A stretch of DNA of 64,000 bases, taken from Treponema brennaborense (GTDB lineage: Bacteria > Spirochaetota > Spirochaetia > Treponematales > Treponemataceae). The stretch covers positions 62,001 to 126,000 of the forward strand of contig JAMPCJ010000001.1 of the NCBI GenBank assembly GCA_023666275.1. The letters are read 5' to 3'. Below the pieces are notes generated by a model. That model saw only the letters and a program-made list of their open reading frames with translations. It had not been told where the DNA came from and did not search any database. Positions 35,655 to 45,458 of the stretch are shown here, piece after piece (position 1 is the first letter of the stretch; every line of letters begins with the position of its first letter). A program made the position numbers and the translations under genes.

Positions 35655-36053
35655 CTACCCCCAAATTTTGTCAAATTCCTCTTCAGAAATCGCGGTCGGG
35701 GTTGCCGAGATTTTTTTATAATTTTTGGAATCGCCGTCATCGCTTGTAAGTATCAATGTATCGCCCGCAAGGCTGTATTCAACAGCGCTGTCATTAGCTG
35801 TTATTGTATTTCCGGATACGGAATACGCAAAGCCTTCTTTGCTGTAATAGTATTTTCCCTCCGATATTACAACAAAGTACAACATATCACCGCTGAAATA
35901 GTAACCTTCGTTTTCACCGTCAGCGGGCAGCCATAATCCCTGCAAAGCACTGCTGCCGCTGTTATCGTCGTCATTGTCGCTGCACGCAATAAAACTCATC
36001 GCGAAAATCAGCGAAGCCGTCAAAACGGCTGTCAGTTTCAAAACCTTTTTCAT
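35655..36053 (-). CDS. small lipoprotein of unknown function
   Basis: A 132-residue product with a lipoprotein signal ending at Cys24 (SFIACSDNDDDN). The mature part (SALQGLWLPADG, YYFSGDMLYFVV, GNTITANDSAVEYSLAGDTLILTS) has the alternating Gly/aromatic strands of small lipocalin-like beta barrels seen in Treponema lipoproteins. TTAGGAGG precedes the ATG. Its promoter has a nine-base homopolymer in the spacer (36080-36107), so expression is probably variable between cells. It has its own terminator, hence a single-gene unit. Confidence 0.8.
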   Translation of the reverse strand: MKKVLKLTAVLTASLIFAMSFIACSDNDDDNSGSSALQGLWLPADGENEGYYFSGDMLYFVVISEGKYYYSKEGFAYSVSGNTITANDSAVEYSLAGDTLILTSDDGDSKNYKKISATPTAISEEEFDKIWG

Positions 36054-36079
36054 AACATCCTCCTAAAAAAAGATGCTCT

Positions 36080-36107
36080 GTTATACAACGGGGGGGGGTA
36101 ATGTCAA
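36080..36107 (-). promoter_or_regulatory. promoter with C9 tract in the -35/-10 spacer
   Basis: On the complement: consensus TTGACA (36107-36102), a 16-base spacer containing nine C (36098-36090), and TATAAC (36085-36080). Change of the tract by one base alters the spacer from 16 to 15 or 17, which is expected to alter promoter strength. The rest of the 435-base gap up to trpS (36108-36488) shows no gene that I can support. Confidence 0.75.
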
Positions 36108-36488
36108 GACACTTTTGCGAAAAAACGGATTATTTTGCCTGTTTTTTCAGATTGCGCCATTGCGCCGAACGGAAAGCTGCGGGAACCGCCGCGCACGGAA
36201 CGCTGTGTACGCGGCATTCGCGGCGCAGAGCGGAGTAAACGCACAAAGAGAATCCGCAGATGCATCGAGGGTGCAGCGCTTGCGCTAACGGGCGTAAATA
36301 TATAAAATAATCCGTAAAAATTTTGTGGTTTTATTCGTGCGGCGGGCTTCTCGATATTCCTGACACCTGTGTTCTATTTTATAGAAGATATTGAGTTCCG
36401 GCTGCATATTCTATAAGAGCGAACGATGCCGCACATGCGGGAAACTGCGCTGCGTACCGCGCGGGCCCGTTTGCTTTTCGGAGTTACT

Positions 36489-37556
36489 ATGGCAGAAAAT
36501 ACAACGTACGAAGCCGCCGTTGCGCGCAGCAAAGAGCTTGAAAAAGCCATTGCGGAGCATCCCGAAAAATACCGCGTTTTAACAGGGGATCGTCCGACCG
36601 GACGGCTGCATATCGGGCATTTCTTCGGTTCGCTGCAAAACCGCGTGAAGCTCGCAAAACTCGGCGTGCCCACCTGCATAGTTATTGCGGATTACCAAGT
36701 GCTCACCGATCACGATGCGTTTTCCGAAATTTCGCAGAACACCAAGCAGCTGACAATCGATTATCTTGCGGCGGGCATTGAACCGTCGGATAATGTCATT
36801 ATTTATCCGCACAGTTATGTTCCCGAAGCAAATCAGCTGATGCTGCCGTTTTTAACGCTCGTATCAAACGCGGAACTCAGCCGCAATCCGACAGTAAAGG
36901 AAGAAATCCAGTCCGCCGGATTAAAAAGCATCAATGCGGGCATGTACACCTATCCGGTGCATCAGGCGTGCGACATTCTGTTCTGCAAAGGAAACGTCGT
37001 TCCCGTCGGCAAAGATCAGCTGCCGCATGTTGAACTGACGCGTTTGATTGCGCGGCGGTTCAACGAGCGTTTTTCCCCGTCGGCGCCGGTTTTTCCCGAA
37101 CCGTCTGCACTTCTCAGCAAAACGCCGAGCATTGCGGGACTTGACGGAAACCAAAAGATGAGCAAAAGCCGCGGCAATGCGGTTATGCTTTGCGCTTCGG
37201 AAGACGAAACGGCAAAGCTCATCAAAAAAGCAAAAACGGATGCCGAACGCGTCATCACATACGATCCGGAGAACCGTCCGGAAGTGGCAAACCTCCTGAT
37301 GCTCATTTCTTTGTGCACGGGAGAAACGCCGGAAGCCGCGGCGGCGCGAATCGGAGACGGCGGCGGCGGAAAACTGAAAGCGGAACTGACGGAAGCGCTC
37401 AACGAAAAACTCCGTCCGCTTCGTGCGGAGCGCGCCAGACTGGAAGCCGCTCCGGATTACATCAGGCGCGTGCTGCTTGACGGCGCCGCGCGCGCAAAAG
37501 AAATGGCAGAAGCAACACTGAAAGAAGTGCGCCGCGTCATGAATATGGAAATTTGA
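36489..37556 (+). CDS. trpS: tryptophanyl-tRNA synthetase
   Basis: Charges tRNA-Trp. HIGH motif in TGRLHIGHFFGSLQ and KMSKS in GNQKMSKSRGNAV are clear; 355 residues. The ATG at 36489 follows TCGGAG. metN begins one base after the stop, so trpS and metN appear co-transcribed. Confidence 0.95.
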   Translation: MAENTTYEAAVARSKELEKAIAEHPEKYRVLTGDRPTGRLHIGHFFGSLQNRVKLAKLGVPTCIVIADYQVLTDHDAFSEISQNTKQLTIDYLAAGIEPSDNVIIYPHSYVPEANQLMLPFLTLVSNAELSRNPTVKEEIQSAGLKSINAGMYTYPVHQACDILFCKGNVVPVGKDQLPHVELTRLIARRFNERFSPSAPVFPEPSALLSKTPSIAGLDGNQKMSKSRGNAVMLCASEDETAKLIKKAKTDAERVITYDPENRPEVANLLMLISLCTGETPEAAAARIGDGGGGKLKAELTEALNEKLRPLRAERARLEAAPDYIRRVLLDGAARAKEMAEATLKEVRRVMNMEI

Positions 37557-37557
37557 T

Positions 37558-38577
37558 ATGCGCATACATCTTGATTCGTTGAAAAAAACATACTCGGCGC
37601 CGGAAGGCGCTGTAAACGCCGTGGACAATATTACGCTTGATATTCCGTCCGATACCGTTTTCGGCATCATCGGAAAAAGCGGCGCGGGAAAATCATCGCT
37701 TGTCAGAATGGCAAGCCTGCTTGAAAAGCCCGACGGCGGCACCATTCATTACGATGACCGCCGTGTCGACAATCTGCCGCCGAAAGAATTGATTCTTCAG
37801 CGGCGGCGCATCGGCATGATATTTCAGAACTTCAATTTATTCAGTTCGCGCACGGCGGCACGCAACATTGCCTATCCGCTCGAAATTTGCGGAACGCCGA
37901 AAATCGAAACAAAGCAGCGTGTTGCGGAACTGCTTGAATTGGTGGGACTCGCCGACCGCGGCGACTCGCCCGTAAGCACGCTTTCCGGCGGGCAGAAGCA
38001 GCGCGTCGCCATTGCGCGGGCATTGGCAAACCGTCCGGAAATTCTTTTCTGCGACGAAGCGACAAGCGCGCTCGATCCGCAGACTACCCGTGCGATTCTT
38101 GCGCTCATCAAAAACATTCAGAAAAAAATGAATTTGACGGTGGTCATGATAACTCATCAAATGGAAGTTGTGCGGGATATTTGCGAACAAGTCGCCGTTC
38201 TCGATGCGGGAACGATTGCGGAAATAGGCGCAGTAAAAGATATTTTCGCACGACCGTCTTCGCCGGTAACGCGTGATTTTTTGTCGCATATTTCGGCACA
38301 GAACGCACCGCAGGGCGTTGTGCGCTGGTCCCCGAAAGGCGGGCAGTATATTCTCCGCTTCGCCGGCGAAAAAACAGACGAAGCGGTTATGAGCAATTTG
38401 TCCCACCGTTTCAATGTGGAATTCAATATCCGTGCCGGCGGCATACAGCACGTAGCGGGCAGCGGCATCGGTACGCTGATTACGGATATTTCCGGTTCCG
38501 AAGAAGAAGTCGAAAAAGCGCTTCAATATCTGCGGGACACCGGAATCGTTGTGGAAACCGCGCCGCAGACCATTTAA
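37558..38577 (+). CDS. metN: methionine ABC transporter ATP-binding protein
   Basis: Walker A GKSGAGKSS, signature LSGGQKQRVAIARAL and Walker B EILFCDEATSALD give an ABC ATPase; the C-terminal 75 residues are the NIL domain that senses methionine and inhibits transport. 339 residues, the usual MetN length. Operon trpS-metN-metI-metQ. No SAM riboswitch is seen upstream. Confidence 0.94.
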   Translation: MRIHLDSLKKTYSAPEGAVNAVDNITLDIPSDTVFGIIGKSGAGKSSLVRMASLLEKPDGGTIHYDDRRVDNLPPKELILQRRRIGMIFQNFNLFSSRTAARNIAYPLEICGTPKIETKQRVAELLELVGLADRGDSPVSTLSGGQKQRVAIARALANRPEILFCDEATSALDPQTTRAILALIKNIQKKMNLTVVMITHQMEVVRDICEQVAVLDAGTIAEIGAVKDIFARPSSPVTRDFLSHISAQNAPQGVVRWSPKGGQYILRFAGEKTDEAVMSNLSHRFNVEFNIRAGGIQHVAGSGIGTLITDISGSEEEVEKALQYLRDTGIVVETAPQTI

Positions 38578-38673
38578 AAACATCGGGGCTCAAAGCCGTA
38601 TGCCGCGTCTGCGCATTGCGGTTTTGCCCTTGTGTATATATGAGCGCGCGCGGATTTTATCGGGAGTAATGAT

Positions 38674-39336
38674 ATGGATATTTCGACAGTTGTTTCTTTA
38701 ACGGCAAACGCGACAGTGCAGACGCTTGCCATGGTATTTTTTTCGACAGTGTTTTCTCTCATCATGGGACTGCCGCTCGGCATTCTGCTGTGCACGGCGG
38801 ATCCGGAAAGCGGAATTATGCCCTCGCCGCTTCTGTTTCAAGTACTGACGCGGATTGTCAACATGCTCCGTTCGTTTCCGTTCATCATACTGATGATTCT
38901 GCTGTTTCCGCTTTCACGGATTATTCTCGGCACAAGCATCGGTACCGCGGCAGCTATCGTGCCGCTGTCAATCGCGGCGGCTCCGTTTGCGGCGCGCATT
39001 GTGGAAACCGCGCTCAAAGAAGTGGATCCCGGCGTAGTGCAGGCAGCCCGCGCAATGGGTTCCACAAACTGGCAGATTATCCGCAAAGTGCTGCTGCCGG
39101 AAGCAATGCCGTCGCTTGTGGCAGGCGTTACGCTTACCGTCATAAATCTGATAGGATATTCCGCAATGGCAGGCGCAATCGGCGGCGGCGGGCTTGGCGA
39201 CCTTGCCATACGATACGGCTATCAGCGCTTCCGCACGGAAGTTATGATTGCGGCAGTTGTCGTTATTTTAATTCTTGTCGAAGCAGTTCAAATTACGGGC
39301 ACCAAAATAAGCACTTCGCTGCTGTCGCGCAGATAA
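38674..39336 (+). CDS. metI: methionine ABC transporter permease
   Basis: A 220-residue permease with the BPD_transp_1 pattern: LRSFPFIILMILLFPLSRI, the EAA loop (ETALKEVDPGVVQAARAMGST) and SAMAGAIGGGGLGDLAIRYG, which is diagnostic for MetI. GGGAGTAATGAT precedes the ATG. Confidence 0.95.
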   Translation: MDISTVVSLTANATVQTLAMVFFSTVFSLIMGLPLGILLCTADPESGIMPSPLLFQVLTRIVNMLRSFPFIILMILLFPLSRIILGTSIGTAAAIVPLSIAAAPFAARIVETALKEVDPGVVQAARAMGSTNWQIIRKVLLPEAMPSLVAGVTLTVINLIGYSAMAGAIGGGGLGDLAIRYGYQRFRTEVMIAAVVVILILVEAVQITGTKISTSLLSRR

Positions 39337-39402
39337 GCGGCTGCAGTGCAAACAGGCATTTGCTGCGGTTTTTACGCATCACATAAATATTGGAGGAGAA
39401 AA

Positions 39403-40200
39403 ATGAAAAAATTTTTCATCGTGTTTGTTCTTGTTCTGACAACCGTTTTTTTTGCAGGCGGCTGTGCGAAGAACAAAGAAAATGTTTTGTCTGTCGGCGC
39501 TACGCCCGAACCTCACGCGGAAATGCTTAAAATCGCCGCGGAAATTCTGGCGGAAGAAGGAATCACGCTCAACATAATCGAGTTCACCGATTACGTTCTC
39601 CCGAATGAAGCGCTGGAAAGCGGCCAGATCGACGCGAATTTTTTCCAGCACCTGCCGTACATGGAATCTTTCAATAAAGAACGGGGATACCACTTGGCAA
39701 ACGCGGGCGGAATTCATATCGAACCGGTTGCGCTGTACTCGAAAAAAATCGCAAGCGCGGCGGAACTGCCGGACGGCACGACAATCGCCATTCCGAATGA
39801 TCCGACAAACGAAGGCCGCGCGCTGCTTCTTTTGCAGTCGGCAGGGCTCATCACGCTGAATCCGGCGGCAGGTATCGAAGCGACACCGTCGGATATTATC
39901 GTGAACACCAAAAACTTGAAATTCAGCGAAATCGAAGCCGCATCGCTGCCGCGCGTTCTGAATGACGTTACGGCTGCCGTTATCAACGGAAACTATGCGA
40001 TTCCCGCAGGGCTTACGGCGGCAAAAGACGGACTGATTGTCGAGGGTGCCGATTCTCCGTATGTAAACGTTGTCTGCGTAAAAGAAGAAAAATTGCAGGA
40101 CAAGAACATCATAAAACTGGTGCAGGCACTGCAAAGCGAAAAAGTTGCTTCGTTCATCGCGTCGAAATATCCGTCCGGCGAAGTGGTGGTTGTATTTTAA
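39403..40200 (+). CDS. metQ: methionine-binding lipoprotein
   Basis: Captures methionine for MetNI. Lipoprotein signal with Cys21 (FFAGGCAKNK), then the NlpA/MetQ fold (SVGATPEPHAEMLKIAAEIL, EFTDYVLPNEAL, QIDANFFQHLPYME). TTGGAGGAG precedes the ATG at 39403. A strong terminator follows. Confidence 0.95.
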   Translation: MKKFFIVFVLVLTTVFFAGGCAKNKENVLSVGATPEPHAEMLKIAAEILAEEGITLNIIEFTDYVLPNEALESGQIDANFFQHLPYMESFNKERGYHLANAGGIHIEPVALYSKKIASAAELPDGTTIAIPNDPTNEGRALLLLQSAGLITLNPAAGIEATPSDIIVNTKNLKFSEIEAASLPRVLNDVTAAVINGNYAIPAGLTAAKDGLIVEGADSPYVNVVCVKEEKLQDKNIIKLVQALQSEKVASFIASKYPSGEVVVVF

Positions 40201-40215
40201 CAGCGAGCATTTTGC

Positions 40216-40255
40216 AAAAAGCCCGCCGTTCGTTTTGTTCGGCGGGCTTTTTTTT
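40216..40255. terminator. bidirectional terminator between metQ and glgX
   Basis: Five A, the stem GCCCGCCG/CGGCGGGC with a 12-base loop, and eight T. It can serve both metQ (plus) and glgX (minus). Confidence 0.9.
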
Positions 40256-40286
40256 CGGAATGAACGGACTTGCCGCTCACACGGAT

Positions 40287-42425
40287 TTATTTAGACATAA
40301 GCAGCGCGCAGCTGTGCGCCGGCAGTACGTATACGGTCTGACGCACAAGGATTTCTTCTTCGCCGGGCGGCGGCATGTCATTCGGCGGTTCAATGGACGT
40401 ATCGACAGCGCGGTACCATTTTTTGTTCCGCGATGCCGGCGGGATTCTTACCGTAATATCTTTGTTTGACGAATTAAACATCATGCAGAAATCGTTGTCG
40501 TCGCGGTCGGCGAATATTTCCGCGCGGTTCCCGTCAAGACAGAACGCCAAAAAATGATTGTCCAAAGACCAGTCGGGCACACCGCCTTTTTCGTCAAACC
40601 AAACAATGTCCGGCAGCATATCAAAAGAATGATCCTGCCCCTCGAAAAATTCCGGACGGCGGAATGCCGGATGCGCGCGGCGGAACGCGATAAGCAGCCG
40701 CACGAAACGGAACAAATCGGCATTTTTTTCCGGCAGCGACCAGTCGAACCAGGAAATCGGCGTGTCCTGACAATAGGCGTTGTTGTTTCCCATTTGCGTC
40801 CGGCGGCATTCGTCCCCGCCGAGTATCATCGGCGTTCCCTGCGAAAGAATAAGCGACGTCATCATGTTTTTTATCTGCCGGACGCGCATTTTTTCTATCT
40901 TTTTGTTCAGCGCAGGACCTTCGAATCCGTAATTAAAACTGAAATTATTGTCGGAACCGTCGTGATTGTTTTCGCCGTTTTCTTCGTTGTGTTTGCCGTT
41001 GTAGCTGACAAGATCATTCATCGTAAAACCGTCGTGGCTTGTGATGAAATTGACGGAATGAAACGGTTTTCTTCCGTCCCGCAGGTACAAATCGGAAGAA
41101 CCGGTAAGCCTTGTCGCAACGGCGCTCGACAAATTATCGTCGCCGCGCCAGAATTTGCGCATGTCGTCGCGGAAACGGTCGTTCCATTCCGCCCAGCGTC
41201 CGCCGGGGAATCCGCCGACTTGATAGGCGCCGCCGGCATCCCAGGCTTCCGCGATGATTTTCGTATGCCGAAGCGCAGGCTCTTCCGCGATGCGTTCGAG
41301 TATCGGCGGATTTTCCATTAAGTTGCCTTCTTTATCGCGTCCGAGAATGGAACCGAGATCGAAGCGGAAGCCGTCCACGTGCATCGAGCAGACCCAATAC
41401 AGCAGGCAGTCGATGATAAATGTCCGCGCAACAGGATGATTGCAGTTGAACGTGTTGCCGCAGCCGGAAAAATTCTTGTAATGCTGCATTTTATGCGTTT
41501 CGAGAATGTAATAAACGGAATTATCAAGTCCGCGGAACGAAAGCGTGGGACCTTTTTCGTTGCCTTCCGCAGTGTGGTTGAACACGATGTCGAGAATTAC
41601 TTCCAGTCCGGCTTTGTGCATCTCTTTTACCATGCGCTTGAATTCCCGCACGGCGCCGCCGGACGAGCGATCCGACGCATACGATGTTTTCGGCGCAAAA
41701 AAAGCTATCGTGCTGTAGCCCCAGTAATTTTTCAGCGGTTCTTCCGTGCGCGGATTGCAATTCGAATTTTCGAATTCATCGAATTCCTGTATGGGCAGGA
41801 ATTCCACGCTGGTAACGCCGAGTTTTTTCAGATACGGAATTTTTTCAATGACGCCGCTGTATGTTCCCGGATGCGCAACGTCCGCAACGGCGGTAAAACC
41901 TTTCAAATGCGTTTCGTACAGCACGCTGTTCTGCATCGGGTAATTGAGCGGGCGGTCGCCTTCCCAGTCGAAATCATCATCGTCAATGACAATGCATTTT
42001 GGAAAACCGCGCGCATCGAATTTCCTGCCGAACTGTATATCGAACTTATCCGCAGGCGGCGTCAGCGCCGTCCGCCCCGATTTAAATGCGGAACAGTCGG
42101 TCAGCGCTTTTGCGTACGGATCAAGCACATAAATGTTTTTATTAAAACGATGCCCTTTTTCGGGCTCAAACGGACCGTCGACGCGGTACAAATACAAAGC
42201 GCCGGGACGCAAATCTTTCAATTCCACATGCCAGACATCGCCTGTTTTGTTCAAAAGCGGATCGAGCGAATATTCGAAATACGGTTCCGCGTCATCTTCG
42301 TGCGAAAAAAGCGCAAGAATTACCTGCGTACCGTTTCTTGAAAAAATGCTGAAGTTAACGCCATTGTGAGTAATGGTAGCGCCATACGGCAGAGGCTTGC
42401 CAGGCAAAGCTGTAATATTGTTCAT
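40287..42425 (-). CDS. glgX: glycogen debranching enzyme (isoamylase type)
   Basis: Hydrolyses alpha-1,6 branches of glycogen or limit dextrins. N-terminal CBM48 (GKPLPYGATITHNGVNFSIFS) and a GH13 barrel with nucleophile Asp in VDGFRFDLGSILG, the acid Glu in IIAEAWDAGG and FITSHDGFTMNDL. 712 residues, close to GlgX/TreX enzymes. The ATG at 42425 has no Shine-Dalgarno; TATAAT ends seven bases upstream. It stands alone without other glycogen genes in the window. Confidence 0.92.
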   Translation of the reverse strand: MNNITALPGKPLPYGATITHNGVNFSIFSRNGTQVILALFSHEDDAEPYFEYSLDPLLNKTGDVWHVELKDLRPGALYLYRVDGPFEPEKGHRFNKNIYVLDPYAKALTDCSAFKSGRTALTPPADKFDIQFGRKFDARGFPKCIVIDDDDFDWEGDRPLNYPMQNSVLYETHLKGFTAVADVAHPGTYSGVIEKIPYLKKLGVTSVEFLPIQEFDEFENSNCNPRTEEPLKNYWGYSTIAFFAPKTSYASDRSSGGAVREFKRMVKEMHKAGLEVILDIVFNHTAEGNEKGPTLSFRGLDNSVYYILETHKMQHYKNFSGCGNTFNCNHPVARTFIIDCLLYWVCSMHVDGFRFDLGSILGRDKEGNLMENPPILERIAEEPALRHTKIIAEAWDAGGAYQVGGFPGGRWAEWNDRFRDDMRKFWRGDDNLSSAVATRLTGSSDLYLRDGRKPFHSVNFITSHDGFTMNDLVSYNGKHNEENGENNHDGSDNNFSFNYGFEGPALNKKIEKMRVRQIKNMMTSLILSQGTPMILGGDECRRTQMGNNNAYCQDTPISWFDWSLPEKNADLFRFVRLLIAFRRAHPAFRRPEFFEGQDHSFDMLPDIVWFDEKGGVPDWSLDNHFLAFCLDGNRAEIFADRDDNDFCMMFNSSNKDITVRIPPASRNKKWYRAVDTSIEPPNDMPPPGEEEILVRQTVYVLPAHSCALLMSK

Positions 42426-42432
42426 GCTTTCT

Positions 42433-42462
42433 ATTATATCACGCGGAGTGTTTGCACTGCAA
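42433..42462 (-). promoter_or_regulatory. glgX promoter adjoining the start codon
   Basis: On the complement: TTGCAG (42462-42457), an 18-base spacer ending in TGA, and TATAAT (42438-42433), then seven bases to the ATG. It predicts a leaderless or nearly leaderless mRNA. Confidence 0.6.
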
Positions 42463-42582
42463 TAAAATGCAAAAGAAAAGGCGCGCGAAATGCCGGCACA
42501 AAAGACAGATTCATTGAAACAGACACGATTTCGTGATATAGTTTTGCTGTCTTTTATAATCATTTTATTCCGGAGTTGACGC

Positions 42583-44259
42583 ATGAAAAAGCGGGCGCTT
42601 ATAAGCGTATTCAAAAAAGATGGCGTGCTTGAATTGGCACGGTTTTTGCAAAATGAAAACTGGGAAATTCTTTCGACCGGCGGCACGGCGAAGCATTTGA
42701 CGCAGAACGGCATAGCCGTAACCGACGTAAGTTCCGTAACCGGTTTTCCCGAATGCCTTGACGGCAGAGTAAAAACCCTGCATCCTGCCGTTCATGCGGG
42801 AATCTTGGCAATTCGTTCCGATTCCTCGCACATGGAAACACTGCGCACGCTCAACATTGCGCCCATTGACTTGGTCTGCGTCAATTTGTATCCGTTTTTC
42901 GAAAAAGTACAGGCAAATCTTACATTTGAAGAAACAGTCGAATTTATCGACATCGGCGGACCTACGATGCTCCGCGCCGCGGCAAAAAACTATCAGGACG
43001 TGCTCGTTCTGACGGATCCCGCGGATTACAGCGCCGTCATGCGCGAAATAGAATCCGGCGGCAAAAATATTCCGCTGCGAAGAAAACTGGCGGGCAAAGT
43101 ATTCAATCTCATGTCCGCTTACGATGCGGCGGTTTCCCGCTTCATGCTGGCAGAAACAGACGCCGCGGATGCATCCGCTTCGTCCGCAAACTGCGATGAA
43201 CAAAAAGACGCGGCTTTCGATTCCTGCTTCCCCGAATGGCACGCAGCGCCGCTGATGAAAGCGCAGAATTTGCGCTACGGCGAAAACGCCCACCAGCGCG
43301 CCGCATTATATCTTGCCGCAGATCATGCCGGCGCGTTCGGCGGCATGAAGCAGCTTCAGGGAAAAGAACTTTCCTACAACAACATTCGGGATCTCGACGT
43401 TGCCTGGAAAGCAGTCTGCGCGTTCAATGCGTTCGTCAAAAATACGGATTCCGTTTCCGGCACCGATGCGGAAGGCAATGCGGTACAAGCATCGTTCACA
43501 GCTGCATCGCAAAGCGTTTTTACGATTGCCTTGAAACACAACACGCCCTGCGGCGCCGCGCTCGGCACAACGGCGCTTGATTCGTATAAAAAAACATACA
43601 GCTGCGATCCGGTATCGATTTTCGGCGGCATTATCGGATGCAGCGCCGTCATCGACAAAGAAGCGGCGGAAGAAATGAAGAAATGTTTCCTCGAAGTAAT
43701 TGTTGCGCCGGGCTTTACCGACGAAGCTTTGGCTGTATTCGCCGCGAAGAAAAATTTGCGGCTTGTAACCGCTTCCGTCGAAGCGGCGGAAACTCAGGAC
43801 TGCCTTGCCGTAGACGGCGGGCTTCTGGTGCAGACGCGGGACAGCCGTCTGTTTGAAAAATGGGATATCGTTACCAAAGCGCATCCGACGCCGGCGCAAA
43901 CGGAAGAAATGGCATTCGGCATGACAGTGGCCATGTTCGCCAAGTCAAACGCTATCGTTGTGGTGAAAGACAAAACGGCGCTCGGCATCGGCTGCGGACA
44001 GACAAACCGCATCTGGGCGGCGCAGCAGGCCCTTGAACGCGCGCAGGCAGCCGCGGATGCCGCCGGCATGTCCCGTGCGGAAGTCCTCGTGAGCGATGCG
44101 TTTTTCCCGTTTGCCGACTGCGTCGAAGAAGCCGCGAAATACGGCATAAAAGCTATTGTTCAGCCGGGCGGTTCTATCCGCGATCAAGAATCAATCGACG
44201 CGTGCAATAAACTCGGAATCGCCATGGTTTTCACCGGCACGCGCCATTTCAAGCATTGA
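42583..44259 (+). CDS. purH: bifunctional AICAR transformylase / IMP cyclohydrolase
   Basis: Last two steps of IMP synthesis. The N-terminal MGS-like cyclohydrolase part (ALISVFKKDGVLELAR, STGGTAKHL, GRVKTLHPAVHAGIL) and the transformylase part (LRYGENAHQRAALY; KHNTPCGAALG; VQPGGSIRDQESID) are both complete. 558 residues, slightly longer than the usual ~525. CCGGAG precedes the ATG. TATAAT lies about 25 bases upstream. Confidence 0.96.
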   Translation: MKKRALISVFKKDGVLELARFLQNENWEILSTGGTAKHLTQNGIAVTDVSSVTGFPECLDGRVKTLHPAVHAGILAIRSDSSHMETLRTLNIAPIDLVCVNLYPFFEKVQANLTFEETVEFIDIGGPTMLRAAAKNYQDVLVLTDPADYSAVMREIESGGKNIPLRRKLAGKVFNLMSAYDAAVSRFMLAETDAADASASSANCDEQKDAAFDSCFPEWHAAPLMKAQNLRYGENAHQRAALYLAADHAGAFGGMKQLQGKELSYNNIRDLDVAWKAVCAFNAFVKNTDSVSGTDAEGNAVQASFTAASQSVFTIALKHNTPCGAALGTTALDSYKKTYSCDPVSIFGGIIGCSAVIDKEAAEEMKKCFLEVIVAPGFTDEALAVFAAKKNLRLVTASVEAAETQDCLAVDGGLLVQTRDSRLFEKWDIVTKAHPTPAQTEEMAFGMTVAMFAKSNAIVVVKDKTALGIGCGQTNRIWAAQQALERAQAAADAAGMSRAEVLVSDAFFPFADCVEEAAKYGIKAIVQPGGSIRDQESIDACNKLGIAMVFTGTRHFKH

Positions 44260-44357
44260 TACAGCGGCGGCATGCTTTTCCGTTTTAATGCCGCCTCCGA
44301 ATTCCATTTCGGCGAAAGGCGGCACGAAAAACGGACGCATAATAAGGATTTTTCATC

Positions 44358-45428
44358 ATGATATATTATTTTGCATCGGCACTGAAACATCTTTTCGGTC
44401 CTGCACGGCTGCTGCAGTCGCATACGGTACTTATCGGGCTGGCTTTGTACACGGGTTTTTTTATCACCAAATGTTTTCTGCCGCGCTTTTATCCGCTGCT
44501 TCCGTCTGACAGGGGCAGAGAATTCACTTTGGCGGCGGAAGCAGCGAAAGGAAAACCGACCGGAGCCGGAATCGTATTTATTTCTTTTTTCGTTATGATT
44601 GCACTGCTGTTCGCGCCGGTGAACCGCCTGCAAACGATTGTCCTTGTGCTCACCTGGATTACCATGCTGACCGGTTTTCTCGACGACCGCTCGGCTGCAA
44701 GCTGGGGGGAATACCGCAAAGCTGCCATCGATCTTGTAATCTGCATAGCCGCATCGCTGGCGCTGTATTTCTTCAATCAAAACAAAAATGCCGACGGGAA
44801 CATCATGCTTTGGCTTCCGTTCGTAACACATCCTATATATATTGCGCCCTGGATATATATGATCATATCCGTTGTGCTTTTGTGGGCGGCGATAAATACC
44901 ACAAACTGCACCGACGGCGTGGACGGACTTTCCGGCACGCTTGTGCTTGTTGCGCTTATAACAATGGGAAGCATATTTTATTTTATCCTCGGACATAAAG
45001 ACATTGCCGCGTACCTCCTTGTGCCGCATCTCGACAGCGGCGCATCCTGGGGCATCATAACGTTTACGCTTGCAGGGACTTTAATGGGATATTTATGGCA
45101 TAACGCGTTTCCCAGCAATGTCCTCATGGGCGATGCCGGCAGCCGCGCAGTGGGCTTTTTTATCGGTATTTGCGTTATGATATCCGGCAATCCGTTCCTT
45201 TTGCTTGCCACATCGTCAATCATTCTCGTAAACGGCGGCATGGGACTGCTGAAAGTCGCGCTGCTCAGATTTTTCAAAATCAGCATATTCGAAACAATCC
45301 GCTTTCCGCTGCACGATCACATGAGAAAAAAACATAACTGGTCCGTTACGCAGGTGCTGGTGAAATTCCTTATTATGCAGGTGCTTATTACGCTCGGCAC
45401 GCTGGGCATTTTCCTGAAAATCCGCTGA
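44358..45428 (+). CDS. mraY: phospho-N-acetylmuramoyl-pentapeptide-transferase
   Basis: Makes lipid I at the inner membrane. A 356-residue protein with about ten membrane segments; the catalytic loops are visible: the Asp pair in TGFLDDR, NCTDGVDGLSG, MGDAGSRAVGFF and the His-rich FPLHDHMRKKHNW. The mur cluster is not adjacent; here mraY follows purH by 98 bases. Confidence 0.95.
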   Translation: MIYYFASALKHLFGPARLLQSHTVLIGLALYTGFFITKCFLPRFYPLLPSDRGREFTLAAEAAKGKPTGAGIVFISFFVMIALLFAPVNRLQTIVLVLTWITMLTGFLDDRSAASWGEYRKAAIDLVICIAASLALYFFNQNKNADGNIMLWLPFVTHPIYIAPWIYMIISVVLLWAAINTTNCTDGVDGLSGTLVLVALITMGSIFYFILGHKDIAAYLLVPHLDSGASWGIITFTLAGTLMGYLWHNAFPSNVLMGDAGSRAVGFFIGICVMISGNPFLLLATSSIILVNGGMGLLKVALLRFFKISIFETIRFPLHDHMRKKHNWSVTQVLVKFLIMQVLITLGTLGIFLKIR

Positions 45429-45458
45429 CGCAAAGCCGCCGCATGTGCGCACCGGCAG

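Noticed and set aside
37557-37557. SAM riboswitch expected before the methionine transporter
   Set aside because: metN follows trpS by one base, leaving no room, and none of its motifs occurs before trpS.
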